NCBI GenBank assembly: GCA_963787425.1
Contig: CAWBCV010000001.1
Span: forward strand, 1,495,379-1,559,378
DNA length: 64,000 nucleotides
DNA from: AP-15 sp963787425
Lineage (GTDB): Bacteria > Pseudomonadota > Alphaproteobacteria > ATCC43930 > CGMCC-115725
Direction: 5' to 3'
The translations under genes were made by a program, and so were the position numbers. Positions 52,727 to 63,968 of the stretch are shown here, piece by piece; position 1 is the stretch's first letter; every line of letters begins with the position of its first letter. The notes beneath the pieces were generated by a model. That model searched no databases. It was not told the DNA's origin and worked only from the letters and a program-made list of their open reading frames with translations.

Positions 52727-53058
52727 GTGCATATAGGCTATTACTTCCTGGCGCTCTCGATCCTCACAGAGGTGGTCGCCACTCGATTTTTCAAAAGCTC
52801 CAATGGCCGGGCGAAGCTGTTGCTTGGTTGCTGGCATTCGCTTTCATCAACGCAGCATACGCCAGTCTCGCGGTTACGTTGCGAACAAAAATACCACTCA
52901 GTATTGCCTATGGTATTTGCGGCGTTGGCATTGTTCTGATCTCGCTCATCGATGTCGCGCTCGGTCAGCAGCTAGATGTGCTCGCGATCGTTGGTCTCAT
53001 GCTCATCGTAGTCGGAGTCGCCCTCGTAAGCTATTCAAACTACGCCGCAACACAGTAA
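52727..53058 (+). CDS. Small multidrug resistance (SMR/EmrE-like) transporter, frameshifted
   Basis: About 110 residues with four membrane helices. The first, GYYFLALSILTEVVATRFFK, has the essential proton-coupling glutamate (EmrE Glu14 equivalent). After one C lost near 52822 the frame continues LLAFAFINAAYASLAVTLRT, IPLSIAYGICGVGIVLISLI and IVGLMLIVVGVALVSYSN. Relative to EmrE, IAYAIWSGVGIV becomes IAYGI-CGVGIV, with the conserved tryptophan of helix 3 missing, and one residue is also missing before GQQLD. GTG start. The region is AT-rich for this window, suggesting acquisition. Quaternary cation or guanidinium export is the family role. Confidence 0.75.
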
Positions 53059-53082
53059 ATTGCGCGACCGATGTCCTACTCA

Positions 53083-53274
53083 TTATCGATCGAGTGATAG
53101 GGCTTCAGCTTCGACCTTTCGTCGCCTCCATGGACGACGCCGCGGGGACGACTCTCGCGCTGACAAGTCGCTGGCAACCCGTTCAAGGTTTAAGCAACAG
53201 ATAACAATAAAAATGACCAAACAGATCAAAAACACTAAAATGGTTATTGGATGATACTCTAAATATCCTTCCAT
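53083..53274 (-). CDS. Possible small membrane protein
   Basis: A 63-residue open frame: MEGYLEYHPITILVFLICLV and then FIVICCLNLERV form one hydrophobic helix, followed by a basic Arg-rich tail. It starts at ATG (GTG three codons earlier). The single helix with a positively charged cytoplasmic end is credible for a small membrane protein, but there is no homologue I recognise and the C-terminal half is low complexity. It lies convergent to the SMR gene. Confidence 0.35.
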   Translation of the reverse strand: MEGYLEYHPITILVFLICLVIFIVICCLNLERVASDLSARESSPRRRPWRRRKVEAEALSLDR

Positions 53275-53338
53275 GTTCTCCACGTGCCGGAATGGATGAT
53301 AAGCTATTTCTAAATTCTCCCACTCCGACCTACTTAGG

Positions 53339-54673
53339 CTAAAAATATTGGCAGTCGCGCCGATAATCGTAAGAGTTGTGAGAGCTCCGAGAGTTCACGC
53401 TGATTCTAAATTGCCTCTTCTTATCTGTTTCGCGCCGGAGTACCTCCGCAGTTCTTGCTGCTGCTGACAGGGAATCCTTTACAAACGTTGCAAGCTCCTT
53501 CATTCTCCACTGCTCATAGGCCGAATGGTAAATGTCATACTCAATTTCGGATTCCCAGAACATCGAAAAATGAAACTCGGCAATCAACAACTCGAACGTT
53601 TGTCCAGCGCGATCGAGATTTTTGACCTCCCTGCGGATTCGGGCCGCCTTGTGGCGGTGCGCGTACCCGAGGTAGTAATCGCGTTGCAATGCCATCAATC
53701 CGCGCGGCGCCTCGGCGAGGACACTGTATCCCATCCAGAGAGATCTCAGCATAACGCGCGCCGCGTCGACAGCCCCGGCCGCCTTGTTTGCCTCTATCTC
53801 TGGGTGTCTGCGTATAATCACCAAGGGATGCACGGCGCCATAGAAAACGTAGGCTAAGTCGTCTGAGCGTGCAGCTCCATCGGCCTGACTAATCGGCCTT
53901 CCGATAATTCTTCTGACAGTTCTGTTCAGCGGCTCGGAAGGTGCGCCAAGCAGCTGGTCGCCGAAATAGCCAAATAAGATGAAATTTATCCCAAAGCTAG
54001 CGCAAAAATGGCCCCGATGATCCGGCGCAACCCCATAGAGTGTATGAAAGTCAACCATACCAGATTGGTTCGGTAACTTCAAATGATCGACTGCGCCACC
54101 GAATGCGTCAACAAGGATCTTTTGCATGTAGGGCCAGCGCTCCTCTTTGAGCACACCGAGTTCGCGGCCCTCGACAGCGGCCATAACTTTCTTTTTGAAA
54201 TCTGCCCAAAACGGGGAGTCGAGGCAAGTCGGCTCCGACGACCTCGTCAGGGGGTTGAACTCGAATACGTGTTCCAGCGCACAGATCCCATAATCAAAAT
54301 AGAAAATGGAACACTCTCTAACCTTAAATTCGACTTGGTCCTGCGGCAAAACGATCGACTTTAGATCGTTTTCGATTAAACAAAGTTCCTCATTTGGAAA
54401 AATCCCTTTAAGAATAAAACCTTTCCGACTGACAGTAGGCTTTGGATGCCAGATTTTGGACGACATGACACCATACGGCTCTCGGCACCAGTCAAGTTCC
54501 AATACTTCCCAATTGGTATTTGGGAAAGGATCGCGAATATTGCTGTTCAGTTTTGCGGCGGCGTCCTTCAGAACCTTCTGTCGCGTCTCGACCGCATCGG
54601 CCCGGGCGCTCTTTCCAGCCAAAGGGGACCGTAAGGATCGCTTTCGCAGACGGGAACGGGTCCTCAGCCACAA
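53339..54673 (-). CDS. Large hypothetical protein of an AT-rich accessory patch
   Basis: About 444 residues, starting at a weak TTG (other in-frame starts are possible, the first ATG being at codon 70, MSSKIWHPKP). The protein-like pattern from residue 48 (IRDPFPNTNWEVLELDWCRE) suggests the start lies upstream of that ATG. The C-terminal third is highly charged and helical (AGQTFELLIAEFHFSMFWES, AYEQWRMKELATFVKDSLSA). Aromatic residues are frequent. No domain, membrane segment or catalytic motif was recognised. GC content is clearly lower than in surrounding core genes, consistent with horizontal transfer. Confidence 0.7.
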   Translation of the reverse strand: MWLRTRSRLRKRSLRSPLAGKSARADAVETRQKVLKDAAAKLNSNIRDPFPNTNWEVLELDWCREPYGVMSSKIWHPKPTVSRKGFILKGIFPNEELCLIENDLKSIVLPQDQVEFKVRECSIFYFDYGICALEHVFEFNPLTRSSEPTCLDSPFWADFKKKVMAAVEGRELGVLKEERWPYMQKILVDAFGGAVDHLKLPNQSGMVDFHTLYGVAPDHRGHFCASFGINFILFGYFGDQLLGAPSEPLNRTVRRIIGRPISQADGAARSDDLAYVFYGAVHPLVIIRRHPEIEANKAAGAVDAARVMLRSLWMGYSVLAEAPRGLMALQRDYYLGYAHRHKAARIRREVKNLDRAGQTFELLIAEFHFSMFWESEIEYDIYHSAYEQWRMKELATFVKDSLSAAARTAEVLRRETDKKRQFRISVNSRSSHNSYDYRRDCQYF

Positions 54674-55028
54674 TTTGTCTCCCTACTTTGCTGTCCGCTC
54701 CTTGTATGGGCGGCGGCGGATACTCCATTCTAGGAGCAAATTTAGCATCGAACTCAAGCGGGGAAACAGCAACCGAGCGCCTTCGTCTGGGCAATCCGGC
54801 GGGAATGTTTTCACCGGGACCACGGACCGGGTACTCGCGAATAATGATCTGGAGTTGCCGCCGCTTCGCTGGCGGCGATGAACTCCGCCGGCCTCGACAG
54901 ACGCATTAAATCTTCCGAGGCAAGCCCATTCTCTCTTCGCAGCTCCCCCGGAAGAGCCCGTAAAAGTCCGCTTACGCCGGATAACGGGCGCCGGAAGCCC
55001 GGCCGTCTTGGCCGGCATCGGCATGTCG
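54674..55028. other. Intergenic region before pnp 3' end, no gene recognised
   Basis: Between the start of the hypothetical gene and the stop of pnp, both on the minus strand. It includes the likely promoter of the hypothetical gene. Several open stretches exist in both strands, but none shows a recognisable protein or sensible codon pattern. A weak GC-rich stem around 54935-54985 could end pnp transcription. Confidence 0.4.
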
Positions 55029-57173
<2,145 letters not shown>

Positions 57174-57368
57174 TCGGTACATCCTTTTCGGAAATTTGGG
57201 CGACGGTGTAATTCGGCGCCCGCGCGCCCAGACCGTCAGCCGTAAGACCAGCGCCGCCACAGCGGAGCGGAGCTGTCGATAAACCCAGACGGCGCAATTG
57301 ATTGGCGCGCCGCAGCGATGCGGCAGGCCTGTCGTTCACCGGCGTGATCTCGATCTTCCTTCGTCGCG

Positions 57369-57638
57369 TCAGCGGCGCAGCCCGAGACGCCCGATCAAGG
57401 TCTCGTAACGTCCCACGCTCGACCGCTTGAGATAATCCAACAACCGGCGCCGCTGGCCGACCATGACGAGCAGGCCGCGCCGTGAATGGAAGTCCTTCTT
57501 GTGGGTCGAGAGATGGCCGGTGAGATTGCGAATGCGCTCGCTCAGGATGGCTACCTGGACCTCGGGTGACCCGGTATCGCCCTCCTTCGCGCCGTATTCG
57601 GTGATGAGCGCTTGTTTGCGATCGGCAGTGATCGACAT
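57369..57638 (-). CDS. rpsO: 30S ribosomal protein S15
   Basis: An 89-residue S15. MSITADRKQALITEYGAKEG and DTGSPEVQVAILSERIRNLT, HLSTHKKDFHSRRGLLVMVG and RRLLDYLKRSSVGRYETLIG are fully conserved, with the usual LGLRR end. Binds 16S rRNA early in 30S assembly. ATG is preceded by GGAAC. It lies between truB (14 bases) and pnp. Confidence 0.98.
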   Translation of the reverse strand: MSITADRKQALITEYGAKEGDTGSPEVQVAILSERIRNLTGHLSTHKKDFHSRRGLLVMVGQRRRLLDYLKRSSVGRYETLIGRLGLRR

Positions 57639-57652
57639 CAGTTCCGGTTCCC

Positions 57653-58564
57653 TCAGCGATTGATGACTCGTATCGGGCGAAGGCGGCCGTCTTCGATCCG
57701 GGCCAGCGCGATCAGAGCCTGATCGTGCCAAGCGCCGACGACCGCTCTGTGGAGCCGGTCGAGACGGGCGTGTGCGCCGGGTTCGCCCGGCGTCACCCTT
57801 TGCCCGCTGCGCAGTCGAGCAGCCTCGGCTTCGGTCAAGACAAAAGCCGGGATGTCGTCCAGCCCAGTCTCGATCGGAAGCAGAAATCCGCAATCCGTTG
57901 CTATATGCCCACGCTCGGCGAGCGAATCCAGTGCTATCGCTTGGCTTTCCGTGAAGCGGCCGACCGAAAGGCGGCGCAGTTCGGCGATGTGAGCTAGCGT
58001 TCCGAGCCCTGCGCCGAGATCGCGCGCCAGGGCACGGATATAAGTTCCCTTGCCGACGAGCGCCTCACATTCGGCATGGTCCGGATCGGGGATTGCGGTG
58101 AGGCGCAACTCGGCAATTTCCACCGGCCGCACCGGCGGCATGGGCGGTTTGCCGCTCCGGGCGAGCTGATAGGCGCGTCGCCCACTGATCTTGATCGCCG
58201 AATAGGCCGGCGGCTGTTGCAGAATGGTGCCGGTAAAAGCCGGGAGGATCGCCTCGATCGCCTCGCGGCTCGGCCTTGTCAGGCACTCTCCGGTCACCTC
58301 GCCCTCGCGGTCGTCGGTGGCGCGGGAGATACCCCAGCGGATGCGAAAGCGGTAGCGCTTGCGGCCGGTCATCGCATAGGCGGTAATTTTGGTCGCCTCG
58401 CCGATCGCGATCGGCAGCACGCCCGTTGCGAGCGGGTCGAGAGTGCCCGCGTGTCCGACCTTTCCCCCGGTTCGGCGGCGAACCACCTCGACGACCCGGT
58501 TCGAGGTGAGACCAAGCGGCTTGTCGATAACGAGCCAACCGGCGAGACCGCCGTTACCCGTCAT
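57653..58564 (-). CDS. truB: tRNA pseudouridine(55) synthase
   Basis: A 303-residue TruB that makes psi55 in the T-loop of tRNAs. The catalytic Asp is in KVGHAGTLDPLATGVLPIAI; other motifs are AYSAIKISGRRAYQLAR, VGKGTYIRALARDLG and the C-terminal PUA-like part. The start overlaps the rbfA stop by 11 bases. Confidence 0.95.
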   Translation of the reverse strand: MTGNGGLAGWLVIDKPLGLTSNRVVEVVRRRTGGKVGHAGTLDPLATGVLPIAIGEATKITAYAMTGRKRYRFRIRWGISRATDDREGEVTGECLTRPSREAIEAILPAFTGTILQQPPAYSAIKISGRRAYQLARSGKPPMPPVRPVEIAELRLTAIPDPDHAECEALVGKGTYIRALARDLGAGLGTLAHIAELRRLSVGRFTESQAIALDSLAERGHIATDCGFLLPIETGLDDIPAFVLTEAEAARLRSGQRVTPGEPGAHARLDRLHRAVVGAWHDQALIALARIEDGRLRPIRVINR

Positions 58565-59006
58565 CGTCTCTTTTCTCGGCGGTCTGCGGCCTCAGGTCGC
58601 GCGCCACCTCGGGCCGCGCCAGCAAGGTGGAGATCCGGTCGGCCCGATCAAACGAATCGTCGAGCGCGAAGACGAGATTCGGTGTATTGCGTAATTGAAC
58701 TTCCCGAGCGACGAGCCCTTTGAGGAAAGTGGCGCTCCGCTCGAGGCCAGCGACCACCTCGGTCGCGTTCGCTCCGGCGAGCGGTACGACGAACGCGGTC
58801 GCGTTACGCAGATCAGGGCTCATCCTGACTTCGGTAACGGTTATGCTCGCGTTCTCGATCACGGGGTCGCGGCATTCGCCGTCGCGCAGGATTCTCGCCA
58901 GCGCATGCCGCAGCTCTTCCCCGACGCGAAGCCGACGCTGGCTCGTTTTTCCCTCGACCCCGGCGCCGAGAGGCGATTGCTGCCGGCCGCGCCGCTTCTT
59001 GGTCAT
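58554..59006 (-). CDS. rbfA: 30S ribosome-binding factor A
   Basis: A 150-residue RbfA, a KH-fold late 30S maturation factor. TSQRRLRVGEELRHALARIL, ITVTEVRMSPDLRNATAFVV and LRNTPNLVFALDDSFDRAD mark the domain. The C-terminal tail is shorter and more basic than in E. coli. It lies 53 bases after infB and overlaps truB. Confidence 0.93.
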   Translation of the reverse strand: MTKKRRGRQQSPLGAGVEGKTSQRRLRVGEELRHALARILRDGECRDPVIENASITVTEVRMSPDLRNATAFVVPLAGANATEVVAGLERSATFLKGLVAREVQLRNTPNLVFALDDSFDRADRISTLLARPEVARDLRPQTAEKRDDDG

Positions 59007-59059
59007 TACAGATTCTGCTGCGTCACGCGTTACAGGCGCTGTCCGGGCGTTGCGATGCC

Positions 59060-61702
59060 TTACAGAGCACGCGCCACTTCCTCTATTTCAAAACACTCGA
59101 TGACATCGCCGACCTGGATATCATGATAGTTCTCGAAGGCCATGCCGCACTCGTAACCTTGATTGACCTCGCGGACTTCGTCCTTAAAACGCTTCAAGGT
59201 CTTCAGCGAGCCTTCGTGAATGACGACGTTATCGCGCAACAGCCGGACCCTGGCACCGCGTCGGACGCTGCCTTCGGTAACCATGCAGCCGGCGACCTTT
59301 CCGACCCGGGTGATGTTGAACACCTCGCGGATCGAGGCATTGCCGAGCAGCCGCTCGCGCAATGTCGGAGCGAGCAATCCGGACAGCGCCTTGCGCATGT
59401 CGTCGATCAGATCGTAGATGATCGAATAATACCGGATCTCGACACCGTCGCGCCGCGCCAGTTCGCGCGCCTGCGGATTGGCGCGGACATTGAACCCGAT
59501 GATCACCGCATTCGAGGCTTTGGCGAGGATCACGTCGCTTTCATTGATGCCGCCGACGGCCGAATGCAGCACGCGCACCGAGACTTCGCTCGTCGAGATT
59601 TTTTCGAGCGAGCCGACGATCGCCTCGAGAGAACCCTGGACATCCGACTTGACCACGACCGGCAATTCCTTCGCTACACCGGCCGCGATTTGCGAGAACA
59701 TCTGCTCGAGGGTTCCGCGCGCGCCCGTTGCAGCACTCGCGTCGCGCCGGCGGCGTTGACGGAAGTCGGCGATGTCGCGCGCGCGGCTCTCGTTCTCTGC
59801 AACTACGAAATCGTCGCCCGCGAGAGGTGTTCCATTGAGCCCCAGCACCTCGACCGGCGTCGAGGGACCCGCCTCGAGGATGTTTTGCCCATGATCGTCG
59901 AGTAGTGCGCGCACTCGTCCCCATTCGCTGCCTGCAACAAAGATGTCGCCGACGCGCAGCGAGCCGCGCTGGATGAGCACGGTTGCAACCGCACCGCGCC
60001 CGCGCTCGAGTTTGGCCTCGAGCACGACCCCCTCGGCGGAGCGGCTCGGGTTGGCCCTGAGGTCGAGCAGCTCGGATTGCAGCAGAATCGCCTCCTCGAG
60101 CTTGTCGAGGTTGGTCTTTTTGAGCGCCGAAACCTCGACATCGAGCACCTCGCCGCCGAGCTGCTCAACGACCAGCTCGTGCTGCAGCAGCTCCTGCCGC
60201 ACGCGTTCGGGCCGCGCATCCGGCTTGTCCATCTTGTTGATGGCGACGATGATCGGCACCTGGGCCGCCTTCGCGTGTCGAATTGCTTCTACGGTCTGTT
60301 CCATTATGCCGTCATCGGCGGCTACGACGAGCACCACGATATCGGTCACGTTGGCGCCGCGCGCACGCATCGCCGTGAATGCCTGATGGCCGGGCGTATC
60401 GATAAAGGTGATCTGCTTGCCGCTCCGCAAGCTGACCCGATAGGCGCCGATGTGTTGGGTTATGCCGCCGGCTTCGCCGCCCGCGACATCGGTCTCGCGC
60501 AACGCGTCGAGCAGCGAGGTTTTGCCGTGATCGACATGACCCATCACGGTGACCACCGGCGCGCGTGGCTCGAGCGCCTCAGGCTCGTCCTCCTCGCCGC
60601 GTAGGCCGATCTCGACATCGGCCTCCGAGACGCGCCGCAGACGGTGTCCGAACTCGGTGACGATCAGCTCGGCTGTATCGGCATCGATGGCTTGGTTGAT
60701 TGTCGCCATCACGCCCATGCGCATCAGCGATTTTATCACATCGGCGGCGCGTTCGGCCATACGGTTCGCCAATTCCTGGACGGTGATCGTCTCTGGGATG
60801 ACGACTTCGCGCACGACCTTGATCTGTTCCTGCTCGCCGTGATGCAGCCGCAGGCGCTCGCGTTCTCTCGCCCGGCGCACCGAAGCCAGGCTGCGCATTC
60901 GCTCTCCTTCGTCGCCGGCGAGTGCGCGCGTGACCGTCAATTTTCCGGTCCGGCGGCGCGTGTCTTCGCGACGGACCGGCGCCACCGGCTTCTTGACCTC
61001 CGGGCGGGTGCCGCGGCGTGGCGCCGTTCCCGGCTCCTCTTCCTCCTCGACCGGAACCGCGACCTTGCCTGCCGCAGCCAGCGCCGCCACCTTCGCAGCT
61101 GCCGCCTTACCGGCTCGCTCGGCCACCTCACGCCGCGAGTCTTCCTCTTTACGCCGTTGCGCCTCCTCTTCGGATCGCTTGCGAGCCTCCTCTTCGGTTC
61201 GGCGGCGCGCCTCTTCCTCTTCGACCTTTCTGCGCGCTTCTTCCTCGGCCCGCTGGCGCGCCTCGTGAACGGCGCGTTCTTCCTCCTGTCGGCGCCGATC
61301 CGCTTCGGCGAGAGCGGCCAGCCGACGCGTTTCCTCGTCGGCCTTGAAGGCATCCTGCACGGCGCGGGTGCGGCCGGCGCGTTCCTCCGCAGTCAGCGAA
61401 CGGGCAATCACGACCGGGCGGCGCGCCGGCTCTGCCGTTGCCGGCCGCGGTGCGGATTGCTCGCGCGCAACCGCCGGTGAGGCGTCGGTCCGACCGGCGT
61501 CGGGCAACCCCGGGCTGATCACGCGTTTCTTGCGCACCTCGACGGTGACGGTCTTCGAGCGTCCGTGCGAGAAACTCTGGCGCACCTGCGCCGTCTCGGC
61601 GGGTTTGCGAAGCTCCAGCCTGCCACCGCTACGACCGAGCGTCAGCGGCCGCTTCTGCTCTTGTTCCGTCGTGTTCTGCTCTTGCTCGTTCGCGTCGCTC
61701 AT
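59060..61702 (-). CDS. infB: Translation initiation factor IF-2
   Basis: An 880-residue GTPase delivering initiator tRNA. N-terminal region: IF2-associated segment (LTLGRSGGRLELRKPAETAQ) and a long charged Arg/Glu/Ala coiled region (about residues 90-240). G domain with G1 VTVMGHVDHGKTSLLDALRE, G2, G3 FIDTPGHQAFTAMRARG and G4 AINKMDKPDA, followed by domains II-IV ending EVARAL. ATG overlaps the ylxR stop (ATGA). No frame break seen. Confidence 0.97.
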   Translation of the reverse strand: MSDANEQEQNTTEQEQKRPLTLGRSGGRLELRKPAETAQVRQSFSHGRSKTVTVEVRKKRVISPGLPDAGRTDASPAVAREQSAPRPATAEPARRPVVIARSLTAEERAGRTRAVQDAFKADEETRRLAALAEADRRRQEEERAVHEARQRAEEEARRKVEEEEARRRTEEEARKRSEEEAQRRKEEDSRREVAERAGKAAAAKVAALAAAGKVAVPVEEEEEPGTAPRRGTRPEVKKPVAPVRREDTRRRTGKLTVTRALAGDEGERMRSLASVRRARERERLRLHHGEQEQIKVVREVVIPETITVQELANRMAERAADVIKSLMRMGVMATINQAIDADTAELIVTEFGHRLRRVSEADVEIGLRGEEDEPEALEPRAPVVTVMGHVDHGKTSLLDALRETDVAGGEAGGITQHIGAYRVSLRSGKQITFIDTPGHQAFTAMRARGANVTDIVVLVVAADDGIMEQTVEAIRHAKAAQVPIIVAINKMDKPDARPERVRQELLQHELVVEQLGGEVLDVEVSALKKTNLDKLEEAILLQSELLDLRANPSRSAEGVVLEAKLERGRGAVATVLIQRGSLRVGDIFVAGSEWGRVRALLDDHGQNILEAGPSTPVEVLGLNGTPLAGDDFVVAENESRARDIADFRQRRRRDASAATGARGTLEQMFSQIAAGVAKELPVVVKSDVQGSLEAIVGSLEKISTSEVSVRVLHSAVGGINESDVILAKASNAVIIGFNVRANPQARELARRDGVEIRYYSIIYDLIDDMRKALSGLLAPTLRERLLGNASIREVFNITRVGKVAGCMVTEGSVRRGARVRLLRDNVVIHEGSLKTLKRFKDEVREVNQGYECGMAFENYHDIQVGDVIECFEIEEVARAL

Positions 61703-62351
61703 CTCGTTCCAATACCGTCATCGTGCTGCACCCGCCGCGATACGGCGGGTCGCGCCCCTCGATCGACTAGCGCTCCCGGGCGAAAACCAGCGATCTTTTC
61801 CGCATCGGCAAGCAACCGATGGCTCAGCCGGCCGCCACCGAGCGCCACGTGTACCACATGATCGCGCCCGAATACCCCGCCCATCTCGGCCGCAGTCAGC
61901 ACGGCTGCAAGCGGCAGGTCACGCCCGAGTGCACGAATTTTGTTCCGTCCACCCTCGGCTCCGTCCAGCGCCGAGAGCAGCAACGCGACCTTTCCGGCGC
62001 GGACAGCCTCGCCAACCTTCTCGAAACCGGCAAAGGCAAGACCGGCGCGGCGGGCGAGCCCGATTGCATCGCAGCAGCGCTGTGCGAGCAGGGTTTCGAC
62101 GCGGTCGGCGAGCCCTGGCGGCAGCGCGACAGGCCGCCGCGCCGCGCGCGCAAAAAGCCGCTTCGCCACGGCCCGTTCGAGTGTGTCGCGGCGCGGCGTC
62201 AACCACAAGCCTCTGCCGGGCAGATTGGCGGCCACGTCCGGCACGATCTCTCCGCCCGGCCCCACGACAAAGCGCAACAGCCGCGCCCGGTCGACGATTT
62301 CACCGGTGGCGATGCAGCGGCGGTGCGGGCCGGTCTTCCCGAGGCCCTCAT
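61699..62351 (-). CDS. ylxR: YlxR-L7Ae RNA-binding protein, one frameshift near the start
   Basis: About 217 residues. After a probable MRASGKTGPHRRCIATGEIV start comes a YlxR/DUF448 domain (LLRFVVGPGGEIVPDVAANL, GRGLWLTPRR) then an L7Ae-like domain (CCDAIGLARRAGLAFAGFEK, GKVALLLSALDGAEGG). In the window the first 20 or so residues need one extra G in the GGG run near 62337 to join the ATG at 62351 to the rest. Otherwise there is no valid start. The length 3n+2 fits a single base lost. It lies between nusA and infB, the usual place, and binds RNA, possibly acting on RNase P or ribosome assembly. Confidence 0.85.
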
Positions 62352-62393
62352 CGCATCGAGCGGCCGCGGCGTTTTCGATGCTGCCCGTCGCGC

Positions 62394-63947
62394 CTACTCC
62401 TGCGCGCCTGCTGTGGCCGGCGTTGCTTCATCCGCGAACCAATGCGCTCTGGCCCGCATGATCAGCTCGTTGGCCACGTCGAGATCGAGCTTGGCACCGC
62501 CCTTGTCGGATTTTTCGAGGAGTTCGACGAGCTCGTCGCCGGCGAGGTCGGCGAAATCATCGAGGGTCTTTATCCCGCCCTCACCGAGCGCGACGAGCAT
62601 ACCCGGGGTCAATTGCTCGAATTCGACGAGTTCGTCGCTGACGCCGAGTTCCCGGCGCCGTTCCTCGTACTCCCGGTCGCGGCGTTCGAGCGACACCCGG
62701 GCGCGCTCTTGCAGCTCGGCGGCCACATCGGCGTCGAAACCCTCGATCTCGGCAAGGTCTTCCACCGCCACGTAGGCCACTTCTTCGAGCGAGGTAAACC
62801 CTTCGGTAACCAGCAGATGGGCGATCACGTCATCGATGTCGAGGGCATCGATGAACATCTGGCTGCGGCTGCGGAACTCTTCCGTCCGCCGTTCCGATTC
62901 CTCGGCCTCGGTCAGAATGTCGATGTCCCACCCGGTGAGCTGTGAGCCGAGGCGGACGTTCTGTCCGCGCCGTCCGATAGCCAGGCTCAGCTGATCGTCG
63001 GGTACGACGACCTCGACGCGGCGCTGCTCCTCGTCCATCACCACTTTGGCGACTTCGGCGGGGGCGAGCGCATTGACGACGAAAGTCGCCGGATCCGACG
63101 ACCAGGGTATGATGTCGATCTTCTCGCCCTGCAACTCGCCGACGACCGCCTGGACCCGGCTGCCGCGCATCCCGACGCAGGCACCGACCGGATCGATGCC
63201 GCTGTCGCGCGAAATGACCGCAATCTTGGCGCGGCTGCCGGGGTCGCGGGCCACCGCCTTGATCTCGATTATCCCGTCGTAGATCTCCGGGACTTCCTGC
63301 GCAAACAGCTTTGCCATGAATTGCGGGTGGGTGCGCGACAGAAAAATCTGCGGGCCGCGCGGCTCTTGGCGGACATCGTAAACAAACGAACGCACCCGCT
63401 CGCCCTGGCGGAAGCTTTCGCGCGGCAGCAATTCGTCGCGGCGCAGCATCGCCTCGGCCCGGCCGAGATCGACGACCACGTTGCCGAATTCGACTCGCTT
63501 CACGAGCCCGTTGACGATCTCGCCGACCCGGTCCTTGAATTCGAGGAATTGCCGCTGGCGCTCGGCGTCGCGAACCTTTTGCACAATTACCTGTTTCGCG
63601 GTCTGCGCCGCGATGCGGCCAAAATCGATCGGCGGCAGCGGGTCGGTGATGAAGTCGCCGATCTCGGCCTCGGGGTTCAACCGCTGAGCGTCGGCCAACG
63701 GAATTTGCGTGGCCTCGTTTTCGATGACGTCCGCCACTTCACGAAACCGCAGCAGGCGGATCTCCCCGTTGTTGCGGTCGATCTCGGCGCGGATATCGTA
63801 ATCCTGGCCATATTTGGAGCGGCCCGCCTTCTGGATAGCCTGCTCCATCGCCTCCAAGACTTCGTCGCGGTCGATTCCCTTGTCGCGCGCGACGGTATCG
63901 GCGACTTGCAGGAGTTCCGGGCGGGCATAGGTGACGGTGCTAGCCAT
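62394..63947 (-). CDS. nusA: Transcription termination/antitermination protein NusA
   Basis: A 517-residue NusA. N-terminal domain (MASTVTYARPELLQVADTVA), S1 (VNGLVKRVEFGNVVVDLGRA), KH1 (VGACVGMRGSRVQAVVGELQ), KH2 (LSLAIGRRGQNVRLGSQLTG), then two helix-hairpin AR-type repeats (VTEGFTSLEEVAYVAVEDLA and LTPGMLVALGEGGIKTLDDF) and an acidic tail. No frame break is seen. Binds RNA polymerase and modulates pausing and termination. First gene of the nusA-infB operon in this window. Confidence 0.97.
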   Translation of the reverse strand: MASTVTYARPELLQVADTVARDKGIDRDEVLEAMEQAIQKAGRSKYGQDYDIRAEIDRNNGEIRLLRFREVADVIENEATQIPLADAQRLNPEAEIGDFITDPLPPIDFGRIAAQTAKQVIVQKVRDAERQRQFLEFKDRVGEIVNGLVKRVEFGNVVVDLGRAEAMLRRDELLPRESFRQGERVRSFVYDVRQEPRGPQIFLSRTHPQFMAKLFAQEVPEIYDGIIEIKAVARDPGSRAKIAVISRDSGIDPVGACVGMRGSRVQAVVGELQGEKIDIIPWSSDPATFVVNALAPAEVAKVVMDEEQRRVEVVVPDDQLSLAIGRRGQNVRLGSQLTGWDIDILTEAEESERRTEEFRSRSQMFIDALDIDDVIAHLLVTEGFTSLEEVAYVAVEDLAEIEGFDADVAAELQERARVSLERRDREYEERRRELGVSDELVEFEQLTPGMLVALGEGGIKTLDDFADLAGDELVELLEKSDKGGAKLDLDVANELIMRARAHWFADEATPATAGAQE

Positions 63948-63968
63948 CGCGTTCTCGAATTCCGTGCT

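Noticed and set aside
54306..54881. Plus-strand 191-codon frame opposite the hypothetical gene
   Set aside because: It is antisense to the 444-residue gene for part of its length and its translation has no family-like pattern.
54683..55024. 113-codon minus-strand frame before pnp
   Set aside because: Arg/Ser-rich composition and no sensible fold or start; looks like random open frame.
57174..57368. RNase III-cleaved leader hairpin of pnp
   Set aside because: Expected from E. coli, but I could not find a long paired structure in this 195-base gap.
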